Assembly: GCA_036559665.1 (NCBI GenBank)
Contig: DATBSS010000078.1
Coordinates: 1 to 7,842, forward strand
Direction: 5' to 3'
DNA from: DASRBA01 sp036559665
Lineage (GTDB): Bacteria; Myxococcota; Myxococcia; Myxococcales; Myxococcaceae
Length of the DNA: 7,842 bases
Positions 1-5,625 of the stretch are shown here, one piece after another. The notes under the pieces were generated by a model. It worked only from the letters and a program-made list of their open reading frames with translations, had not been told where the DNA came from and made no database searches. Positions within the stretch are counted from its first letter, which is position 1; each line of letters begins with the position of its first letter. The position numbers and the translations under genes were made by a program.

Positions 1-943
1 GGAGAAGGTCACCGAGGAGGAGCTGGGCGGCTCGAAGGTGCACAACGAGCTCTCCGGGGTGGCGGACGCCGAATATCCCGACGACGCGGCGTGCCTCCAG
101 GCCATCCGCGAATACCTCTCCTTCTTCCCCTCCCACTGCGAGGAGAAGCCGCCGCGCCGGCCCACCGAGGACCCGCCGGACCGGCGCGACGACGCGCTGC
201 TGGACGCGGTGCCGGAGAGCCCGCGCCAGGCGTTCGACATGCACAAGGTCATCCTCTCGCTGGTGGATGACCGGAAGTTCTTCCCCATCAAGCCCCGCTT
301 CGCGCGCAACCTGATCACCGGCCTGGCGCGGATCGACGGCTGGCCGCTGGGCATCGTCGCCAACAACTCCATGTTCTACGGCGGCGTGCTGGACGTGAAC
401 TCCGCCGACAAGGCGGCGCGCTTCATCAACCTCTGCGACGCCTTCCACATCCCCCTCCTCTTCCTCCAGGACGTGCCGGGCTTCATGGTGGGCACCAAGG
501 TGGAGCAGCAGGGGATCATCCGGCACGGCGCCAAGATGCTCTACGCGGTCGCCTCCGCCACCGTGCCCAAGCTCACCGTGGTGGTCCGCAAGGGCTACGG
601 CGCCGGCTACTACGTGATGAACGGCCGCGCCTACGAGCCGGACCTCCTGGTGGCCTGGCCCGGCGCGGAGATCGGCGTCATGGGCCCGGAGGGGATGGTG
701 GCCATCGCCGCCCGGAAGCTGCTCCAGGGCGCCGAGTCGCCTGAAGCCGCCAAGGCGATGAAGGAGGAGCTGTCCGCCAACCTCCGCCAGCACATCTCCA
801 TCTACCGGACCGCGGCGCTGGCCATGGTGGACGACGTGATCGACCCGCGCGACACCCGGCGGGCGCTAGCGCGCGCGCTCAAGCGCACCCGGAACAAGAA
901 GGTGGAGCGCCCCTACCGGCGACGCGAGGTGTCGCCGGTATGA
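1..943 (+). CDS. Acyl-CoA carboxylase, carboxyltransferase (beta) subunit, 3' part
   Basis: Biotin-dependent acyl-CoA carboxylase carboxyltransferase subunit, which moves a carboxyl group from carboxybiotin to an acyl-CoA in the cytoplasm. The frame is open from base 2, so the N-terminal part (roughly 200 residues, judging from the usual 510-570) lies outside the window; 313 residues are visible. The start of the visible part (TEEELGGSKVHNELSGVA) is the family's conserved end of the N-terminal crotonase-fold domain. The C-terminal carboxyltransferase domain follows, with FLQDVPGFMVG, the glycine-rich oxyanion-hole segment RKGYGAGYYVM (from about visible residue 196) and VMGPEGM (about 226-232). 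Propionyl-, methylcrotonyl- and acetyl-CoA enzymes share these motifs; YYVMNGRAYEPDLL followed by AWPGAEI does not match my memory of classical propionyl-CoA carboxylase, so the substrate is left open. The stop overlaps the next start as ATGA (940-943), indicating translational coupling. No biotin carboxylase or biotin carrier gene is visible. Confidence 0.93.
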   Translation, partial: EKVTEEELGGSKVHNELSGVADAEYPDDAACLQAIREYLSFFPSHCEEKPPRRPTEDPPDRRDDALLDAVPESPRQAFDMHKVILSLVDDRKFFPIKPRFARNLITGLARIDGWPLGIVANNSMFYGGVLDVNSADKAARFINLCDAFHIPLLFLQDVPGFMVGTKVEQQGIIRHGAKMLYAVASATVPKLTVVVRKGYGAGYYVMNGRAYEPDLLVAWPGAEIGVMGPEGMVAIAARKLLQGAESPEAAKAMKEELSANLRQHISIYRTAALAMVDDVIDPRDTRRALARALKRTRNKKVERPYRRREVSPV

Positions 944-1488
944 TCTTCGACGTGGTGGAGGACCTGCCGGACCGGCTCCTGGTCGCCACCTCGCGGCGCG
1001 CGCGGCGCGGGAGGGGCATCCTCTTCGCCACCGCCCCCCTGATCGTCTACCTGGCATTCGCGGCGGTGCTGCTGGTGCTGGCGGCGCGCGACATGACGCT
1101 CTGGACCCAGGTGAAGGAGGCGTGGATCACCGGCGCCCAGGCGGCCATCGCGCTCTCCCTGCTCTGCTTCCTGCTGGGCTTCCGGGTGCGCGACGAGCTG
1201 GCGGCCACCGCCCGCTCCCTCCAACTCGTGCACTCCCCTGCCCTCGGGACGGCTCGGGTGCTCAGCTTGTCCGTGTCCGACCTCGCCTCCCTGGCCGTGG
1301 ACGCCAGCCTGCGCTCCCTGGGGGCGGACGTCCTGCTGGTCGCCGTCCGGCGGGACGGGGCCCGGGTCCCGCTCCTGGAGGGCGACCCCCACAGCGACCA
1401 GGTGCGATCGCTGGCCCAGCGCATCGCGGCCCTCGCCTCCCTTCCGATCGAATCGCCGAGGTTCACCTCGGGGAGCGTCACCGCGTAG
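940..1488 (+). CDS. Small two-helix membrane protein of unknown function
   Basis: A 182-residue protein that I do not recognise. It begins with a short N-terminal segment ending in an arginine-rich stretch (RRARRGR, about 19-25), consistent with a cytoplasmic N terminus by the positive-inside rule. Two hydrophobic helices follow at about 27-49 and 63-81, then a soluble C-terminal part of about 100 residues, predicted to face the cytoplasm, that looks like a small alpha/beta domain (VLLVAVRRDG near 131-140). No catalytic motif is evident. The ATG at 940 overlaps the carboxylase stop codon, and a GAGGT at 926-930, nine bases upstream, can serve as ribosome binding site. The next gene starts 14 bases after the stop, so the three plus-strand genes probably share a transcript. 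The antisense frames across this stretch are low-complexity and are not preferred. Confidence 0.8.
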   Translation: MIFDVVEDLPDRLLVATSRRARRGRGILFATAPLIVYLAFAAVLLVLAARDMTLWTQVKEAWITGAQAAIALSLLCFLLGFRVRDELAATARSLQLVHSPALGTARVLSLSVSDLASLAVDASLRSLGADVLLVAVRRDGARVPLLEGDPHSDQVRSLAQRIAALASLPIESPRFTSGSVTA

Positions 1489-1502
1489 GATCACTTCCCC
1501 CC

Positions 1503-3128
1503 ATGGCGGACCAGCTCCCTGATGTCCTCCAGAGCGCCGGCATCACCCCCCACGAGGTGGGCTGGCTCCACCTCCACGCGGAGCCCGTCGTGCGCGGGGC
1601 GGACGGCCAGGCCGTGGCCGAGCTGTGGCTGCAGGCCGCCTTTCATCCGCCCGGGACCGGCCGGGTGGAGTTGGTGGACGCCGCCACCGGCACCACCCTG
1701 GTCGAGGTGCCGCTCCCGGCGGTCAGCGCCGGGGCAGCGGTGCGCTGGCGCATCCCGTTCCAGCTCGCGGCCGGCATCACGGTGGTCCGCTACCACGTGG
1801 AGGCGGGCGTGCCGGACGAGGCGGTGCGCATCCGGTCGCCCTGGAAGCTGCTCGACACCATCGAGCTGCGCATGCCGGAGGAACCCACCGGCAACCTGGA
1901 GCTGACCTCGACTGCGCCGGCCGCCTCCAACCCCTCTCAACAGCGCCCGAGCGGGATGAAGATCCACCCCGCGCGTGCCCACGTGCGCGAAATGGTGAGC
2001 TTCGTGCTGCCGGCGGGCCCCGAGGAGCAGTTCGCGCCCTCCATCGAGACGCTCTGGATGCGGGGAGACCCGCTGGACGGCGACGCGCTCCGGAAGCGCC
2101 TGCGCGCCACGCCGCCCTCCGGGCCCACCTGCCCCAACTGCTACGCGGCGCTGGTCCCCGGCGGCGAGTTCTGCCCGCGCTGCCTGGGCCCGGTGCCGGG
2201 CGCGGTGCCGCCCCCCCTGGACGTCCCGGTGTCCATGCTCCCGCCGCTGGCGGCCATGGCGCCCCACCTCAAGTCCTCGGAGGAGGAGGTGGCGCACTGC
2301 GCGCTCCACCCGGACCATCGCTCGACCGGGATCTGCAACAGCTGCGGAAAGCAGTTCTGCGACGACTGCGCCTCCACGGTCAGCCCATCCCGGTGCGCGG
2401 CGTGCGAGGCGAGTCCTTCCAGCCATCTGCTGATCAAGCCACAGCTCGCCTACCGGTATGCAGTCCTGGTCCAGGAGCTCGCGGCGGCCGTCCTGCTCAT
2501 CCAGCCGCTGGTCGCCGCGCCTTTCGGCTACCGCGTGGAATGGCCGTACTGGTCCGCCATCATCTTCGCCGCGCTGGGGTTCATCGTTCGCGTCGCCCGC
2601 CGGCCGAGCGCGCTCCTGGCGGCCATGGCGGTCAACCTGAGCTTGCTGATCGAGGGCATTCAGCTCGGGCACTGGGTGCTGATACCGCTGTCCTTGCTGG
2701 CGTTCGCGCTCACTTTGACGTTGTGGGGAAATCTCCGGAGCCCGGATGCCCCGCCCGATGCCTCGGACCAGGAGCTCCTCCGCGCCAAGGCGGCGATCCT
2801 GGCGCCTCAGGTCTACCGGGACGCGGCGCTCGTCCACCTGGCGGCTTTCTTCCTCATGGTGCTCCGGCCATTCGTGGGCGTGGCGATGGAATACCGGCAC
2901 GTCTTCACGGTGCTGGATGCCCTGCCCGCCGCCGGGATGGGGGTCCTGCTCTTCGGCCTCCGCAAGCCGTTCATGTTGCTCGCGGCGCTGGGGGTGGATC
3001 TCCTGGTCCTGATCGACGCCTACGCCGTCGACGACTGGTCGCGGCTCTTCGTCACCATCGCCGTGGCGCTGGTCACCGGAATGCTCTGGCTGCGGCTGCC
3101 CGACCCGAACGCGCTGCCGCAGTCGTAG
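1503..3128 (+). CDS. Zinc-finger (zinc ribbon + B-box-like) membrane protein with duplicated four-helix module
   Basis: A 541-residue predicted inner-membrane protein of unknown function. Residues 1 to about 205 are soluble and beta-rich with alternating hydrophobic strands. A CPNC...CPRC zinc ribbon lies at 210-227. A second cysteine cluster follows at 266-301 (C266, H269, C278, C281, C286, C289, C298, C301), the C-x2-H...C-x2-C pattern seen in bacterial B-box-type fingers, which often precede membrane domains. Residues about 317-537 hold eight predicted helices in two homologous halves (317-416 and 438-537). The zinc modules and the N-terminal part should face the cytoplasm; partners or ligands are unknown. 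The ATG at 1503 is chosen because it follows the upstream stop by 14 bases. The frame stays open back to 1122, but that part lies wholly inside the preceding gene. The ribosome binding site is weak (AGGA at 1487-1490). The stop lies 6 bases from the kce stop on the other strand. Confidence 0.88.
   Translation: MADQLPDVLQSAGITPHEVGWLHLHAEPVVRGADGQAVAELWLQAAFHPPGTGRVELVDAATGTTLVEVPLPAVSAGAAVRWRIPFQLAAGITVVRYHVEAGVPDEAVRIRSPWKLLDTIELRMPEEPTGNLELTSTAPAASNPSQQRPSGMKIHPARAHVREMVSFVLPAGPEEQFAPSIETLWMRGDPLDGDALRKRLRATPPSGPTCPNCYAALVPGGEFCPRCLGPVPGAVPPPLDVPVSMLPPLAAMAPHLKSSEEEVAHCALHPDHRSTGICNSCGKQFCDDCASTVSPSRCAACEASPSSHLLIKPQLAYRYAVLVQELAAAVLLIQPLVAAPFGYRVEWPYWSAIIFAALGFIVRVARRPSALLAAMAVNLSLLIEGIQLGHWVLIPLSLLAFALTLTLWGNLRSPDAPPDASDQELLRAKAAILAPQVYRDAALVHLAAFFLMVLRPFVGVAMEYRHVFTVLDALPAAGMGVLLFGLRKPFMLLAALGVDLLVLIDAYAVDDWSRLFVTIAVALVTGMLWLRLPDPNALPQS
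2451..2750 (+). repeat. First copy of internal protein repeat (four-helix membrane module)
   Basis: Codes for residues 317-416 of the zinc-finger membrane protein, beginning YRYAVLV and ending LWGNLRSPDA. Predicted helices lie at about 320-341, 350-364, 369-386 and 390-408. It aligns without gaps over 100 positions with the copy at 2814-3113, with about 30 identities by hand count, including the opening YR, PxV, the central YR, LLAA and the closing LW. The similarity is at protein level and looks old. Confidence 0.8.
2814..3113 (+). repeat. Second copy of internal protein repeat (four-helix membrane module)
   Basis: Codes for residues 438-537, beginning YRDAALV and ending LWLRLPDPNA. Predicted helices lie at about 441-463, 470-485, 489-507 and 514-529. 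A 21-residue polar linker (417-437) separates it from the first copy. The protein ends four residues after this copy, so the second half forms the C terminus. Confidence 0.8.
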
Positions 3129-3134
3129 CGGCGG

Positions 3135-3962
3135 TCACCCCAGCCGGAGGATCTCGCGCGCCTGCTGCGGGGTGGCGATCTCCCGTCCCTTGGCGCGGGC
3201 GCGCTTCGCCGCTTCGGCGACCAGCTCGTAGCTGCCCTTCGCCAGCACGCCCTTGGACAGGTAGATGTTGTCCTCCAGCCCCACCCGCCCGTTGCCGCCC
3301 TTCTCCGCGGCGTATTCGGCCATGGGGATCTGGTGCCGTCCCACACCCGCCACGGTGAAGGTGCTCCCCGGCGGGAGCTGGGAGGCCATGAAGTCCACGA
3401 TCTCCGGGCGCGCGCCGATGGCGCCGGGCACGCCCACCACGAAGTCGTAGTGCGCGGGGAGGTCCACCAGCCCGTCCTTCTGGAGGGCCAGCGACTCGTC
3501 GATCATCCCCACCTCGAAGCACTCGATCTCCGGTCGCAGCCCGAGCGCCCGGATCCGCTTGGCGATGTCCCGCACCAGCGGCCGCGGGTTCCAGAACACG
3601 TCCTGTCCGAAGTTGACGGTGCCGGTGGTGAGCGTGGCCATGTCCGGCCGGTCCCCGCCTACGAGGGTGAGCGGCCCGCACCGCTCGTCCACGTTCATCC
3701 CCACCGCGCCACCGGTGGAGGTCTGCACCAGGATGTCGCAGCGCTTGCGGATCTCCCGGATGGCGGCGCGGAACAGCTCCGCGTCCTGCGAGGGCGACCC
3801 GTCCGGGTTGCGCACGTGCAGGTGCACCATGGCCGCGCCCGCCTCGCGGCACCTGGCCGCCTCCTCGCCCAGCTCCTGGGCGCTGATGGGCAGGTACGGC
3901 GTCTGCTCGCGGGTCGTCTCCGCCCCGACGATGGCCGCGGTGATCAGGTACGGAGCCGTCAT
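3135..3962 (-). CDS. kce: 3-keto-5-aminohexanoate cleavage enzyme
   Basis: Zinc-dependent enzyme of the BKACE (DUF849) family that condenses 5-amino-3-oxohexanoate with acetyl-CoA, giving acetoacetate and 3-aminobutyryl-CoA in lysine fermentation. It has 275 residues, the usual length for Kce, with a TIM-barrel fold expected. Visible family features are E15 in AAIVGAE, the zinc ligands H47 and H49 in VHLHVRNPDG, the QTSTGGA loop near 80-86, and R226-E230-D231 in GRVGLEDN. E230 is the third zinc ligand, and R226 and D231 are active-site residues by my recollection of the structurally studied Cloacimonas enzyme. Other BKACE members use different beta-keto acids, but the neighbouring kal, kamDE and kdd genes fix the substrate. 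The ATG overlaps the kal stop as ATGA, with AGAGGG seven bases upstream inside kal. It is the last gene of the operon. Confidence 0.96.
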   Translation of the reverse strand: MTAPYLITAAIVGAETTREQTPYLPISAQELGEEAARCREAGAAMVHLHVRNPDGSPSQDAELFRAAIREIRKRCDILVQTSTGGAVGMNVDERCGPLTLVGGDRPDMATLTTGTVNFGQDVFWNPRPLVRDIAKRIRALGLRPEIECFEVGMIDESLALQKDGLVDLPAHYDFVVGVPGAIGARPEIVDFMASQLPPGSTFTVAGVGRHQIPMAEYAAEKGGNGRVGLEDNIYLSKGVLAKGSYELVAEAAKRARAKGREIATPQQAREILRLG

Positions 3963-4345
3963 CGCTTCACCCTCTGCTTCTCCTTGGGGACGACGCAGGT
4001 GCCGGAGGCGCGGCACACCACCACCGCCTGCTCCAGCTTCTCCGCCGCCGAGTCGGACAGGTCGGGCCGGGGGCGGATCACCTTCCGCGCCTCGAACTTC
4101 ATCTTCCGGCTGGTGTTGCCGGCGGAGACGATCTCCCCCTCCGCCTCGATGAAGTCGCCGGCGTAGACCGGCGCCAGGAACTCCACGGTGTCGTAGGCGC
4201 GGAACAGGCCCTCGTCGCCGTCGTGGAGGACGCACAGCTCGGTGGCCACGTCGCCGAAGAGCGCCAGCATCCGCGCCCCGTCCACCAGGTTCCCACCGTA
4301 GTGGGCGTCGTGGCTCCCCATCCGCAGCCGGAGCAGCGATTTCAC
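3959..4345 (-). CDS. kal: 3-aminobutyryl-CoA ammonia-lyase
   Basis: Removes ammonia from 3-aminobutyryl-CoA to give crotonyl-CoA, the step after Kce. The 128-residue protein is a single hotdog-fold domain, matching the known length of Kal. The conserved block SHDAHYGGNLVDGA (11-24), then FGDVATEL, DGDEGLF, LAPVYAGDFIEAEGEI, GNTSRKMKFEA and the C-terminal GTCVVPKEKQR are all typical of Kal. The start is taken as GTG at 4345: it overlaps the kamE stop as GTGA, has a strong GAGGGGGAG five bases upstream, and keeps the first strand (KSLLRLRM). The next in-frame ATG at 4321 would remove that strand. The stop overlaps the kce start by four bases, so kamE, kal and kce are probably translationally coupled. 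Confidence 0.96.
   Translation of the reverse strand: MKSLLRLRMGSHDAHYGGNLVDGARMLALFGDVATELCVLHDGDEGLFRAYDTVEFLAPVYAGDFIEAEGEIVSAGNTSRKMKFEARKVIRPRPDLSDSAAEKLEQAVVVCRASGTCVVPKEKQRVKR
3970..3975 (-). promoter_or_regulatory. Ribosome binding site for kce
   Basis: AGAGGG on the minus strand, seven bases before the kce ATG and inside the last codons of kal. It supports reinitiation at the overlapping ATGA. Confidence 0.6.
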
Positions 4346-5130
4346 GCGGGCTCCCCCTCGTAGTGGAGCGACTGCGGCTCCTTCCCCATCTTCTTCAGCA
4401 CCGCGTGGGCGATGTAGTTCGCCACGTCGGACGGCTTGGTGCCGGACCCGAAGCCGGCGTCGAACCCCAGCTCCAGCGCCAGCTTGTGGTCCACCCGCGG
4501 CCCGCCCAGGAGCAGCAGCGCCTTGCCGTGCGCGCCGAGCTTCTTGGCCGCCTCGATGAAGTGGGCGGAGTTGTCCTTGTGCACGTCGCGCTGGGTGACC
4601 ACCTGGCTGACCAGGATGGCGTCCGCGCCCCTGGCCATGGCCTTCTGGATCAGCTCCTCGTTGGGGACCTGGGAGCCCAGGTTGTACGCCTCGAACCAGG
4701 GGTAGCGCTCCAGGCCGTAGTCGCCCGCGTACCCCTTCATGTTGAGGATGGCGTCGATGCCCACGGTGTGCGTGTCCGACCCGGTGCAGGCGCCCAGCAC
4801 CACCAGCCGCCGGCCGATCCGCTGCTCGATCAGCGCGTTCAGGTCGTCGAAGCCCAGCTTCTTGACCACCACCTCCGGGACGTCGATCTCGGCGTAGTCG
4901 ATGGACACCGGGCTGTGCGCGTAGACGATGAAGAAGGTGTAGTGGTCGGCGGCGCGCTCGGCGGCGGCCACCTTCACGTCGGTGAACCCCATCTTCCGGG
5001 CGAACTGCGCCGCCGCCTCCTTGGCCTTCTCCGAGAGCGGCACCGGCAGCGTGAAGGAGAGCTGCACCACGCCGTCGTCGCGGCGGTCTCCGTACGGGCG
5101 GATGAGCTGTTTTGGCGGCTTCTGGGCCAT
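4342..5130 (-). CDS. kamE: Lysine 5,6-aminomutase, beta (cobalamin-binding) subunit
   Basis: Beta subunit of the adenosylcobalamin- and PLP-dependent aminomutase that converts beta-lysine to 3,5-diaminohexanoate (and D-lysine to 2,5-diaminohexanoate). It has 262 residues. An N-terminal dimerisation part (about 1-100) is followed by a Rossmann-like B12 domain carrying D119-x-H121-x-x-G124, where H121 is the lower cobalt ligand. K132 in NMKGYAGD, eleven residues later, is the lysine that forms the internal aldimine with PLP. The spacing equals the H133/K144 pair reported for the Acetoanaerobium (Clostridium) sticklandii enzyme. The GSGTKPSDVANYI block near the C terminus also fits the cobalamin-tail region. 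The ATG at 5130 is 15 bases after the stop of the exported-protein gene, and no good Shine-Dalgarno sequence is seen in that gap. The partner subunit gene kamD is not adjacent; the exported-protein gene lies between them. Confidence 0.97.
   Translation of the reverse strand: MAQKPPKQLIRPYGDRRDDGVVQLSFTLPVPLSEKAKEAAAQFARKMGFTDVKVAAAERAADHYTFFIVYAHSPVSIDYAEIDVPEVVVKKLGFDDLNALIEQRIGRRLVVLGACTGSDTHTVGIDAILNMKGYAGDYGLERYPWFEAYNLGSQVPNEELIQKAMARGADAILVSQVVTQRDVHKDNSAHFIEAAKKLGAHGKALLLLGGPRVDHKLALELGFDAGFGSGTKPSDVANYIAHAVLKKMGKEPQSLHYEGEPA
4351..4359 (-). promoter_or_regulatory. Ribosome binding site deciding the GTG start of kal
   Basis: GAGGGGGAG on the minus strand, five bases before GTG at 4345 and inside the last codons of kamE. 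It supports the GTG over the later ATG at 4321. Confidence 0.65.
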
Positions 5131-5145
5131 GGCCGTGGCTGGGGG

Positions 5146-5625
5146 CTACTTCTTCTCGTACGCGACGCTCTTGAACACCTGGTCTGCTACCGCGGCGTAG
5201 CGGTCGCGCCGCTCCGCCACCATGTGGAACTGGATCGACCAGGTGGTGGTCCCGTTGCACCCCACGTAGGTCCGCTCCACGAACTGCTTCCCCGTGTCGT
5301 CGGTGTCCACCCACTCCTTCGACGCCGCCGGTTGTCCGCCGACCTTCGTCTTGGAGAAGCCGGCCTTGCCGATCCCCGCGAGGATCTTCTTCAGGCACTC
5401 CTCCGCCTTCATCCCGCCCTTGCGCTGCACCTCTCCGACGTCCACCTCGAAGTACGCCTCCCCGCTGGGCGCGGCGAAGCGGGCGGTGCCCTCGTTGGCG
5501 CTTCGATTCCAGGCGGCGGGCGCCTTCAGCTTGATCGCGCCCAACTCGACCTCGGCCAGCTCGTCGGCGGAGCCGGCGGCCAGCGCCAGGGAGACGGAGC
5601 ACAGCAGGGCGGCACGGGCGATCAT
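5146..5625 (-). CDS. Small exported protein of unknown function between kamD and kamE
   Basis: A 159-residue protein with a likely Sec signal peptide: a short MIAR n-region, a hydrophobic stretch at about 5-18, and a plausible cleavage after AGSA (residue 20). The mature part opens with ELGAIKLKAPAAWN, then ARFAAPSGEAYFEVDV, and ends with DRYAAVADQVFKSV. This order of a short strand, a P-x-x-W turn, an ester/acid-rich sheet and a terminal helix with F-K-S-V resembles the PsbP/Mog1-like fold (DUF1795-type periplasmic proteins). That resemblance is by eye only. Two cysteines remain in the mature part (C77, C123) and could form a disulphide. The ATG shares its A with the kamD stop (TGATG) and is preceded by GGAGG at seven bases, the best ribosome site in the operon. 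A periplasmic or secreted product has no known part in the cytoplasmic lysine pathway; its role is not known. Confidence 0.86.
   Translation of the reverse strand: MIARAALLCSVSLALAAGSADELAEVELGAIKLKAPAAWNRSANEGTARFAAPSGEAYFEVDVGEVQRKGGMKAEECLKKILAGIGKAGFSKTKVGGQPAASKEWVDTDDTGKQFVERTYVGCNGTTTWSIQFHMVAERRDRYAAVADQVFKSVAYEKK

Noticed and set aside
38..40. GTG at 38 as the start of the carboxylase
   Set aside because: Conserved family sequence (EEELGGSK) continues upstream in frame to base 2, so the gene is cut by the window edge.
1122..1502. Upstream extension of the zinc-finger membrane protein to an ATG at 1122
   Set aside because: The extra 127 residues are low-complexity P/G/R/A-rich and overlap the whole second half of the 940-1488 gene. 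The ATG at 1503 fits gene spacing better.
3116..3132. Small hairpin GCCGC / GCGGC at the convergent junction as a terminator
   Set aside because: The stem is only five base pairs with a seven-base loop and no T-tract on either strand, which is expected by chance at this GC content.
1625..3358. Second plus-strand frame of 577 codons overlapping the zinc-finger protein gene
   Set aside because: Its translation is G/A/R/P-rich and runs into antisense of kce. The chosen frame has ordered zinc ligands and hydrophobic helices.
3963..4235. N-terminal extension of kce upstream of 3962
   Set aside because: The added residues are arginine/proline-rich out-of-frame kal sequence. Starting at 3962 gives the family length and puts E230/D231 at their known positions.
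5599..5610. Lipoprotein signal (cysteine at residue 9) in the exported protein
   Set aside because: The residues before the cysteine (ALL) do not fit the lipobox, and the cysteine sits too early, inside the hydrophobic stretch. A standard Sec signal peptide fits better.
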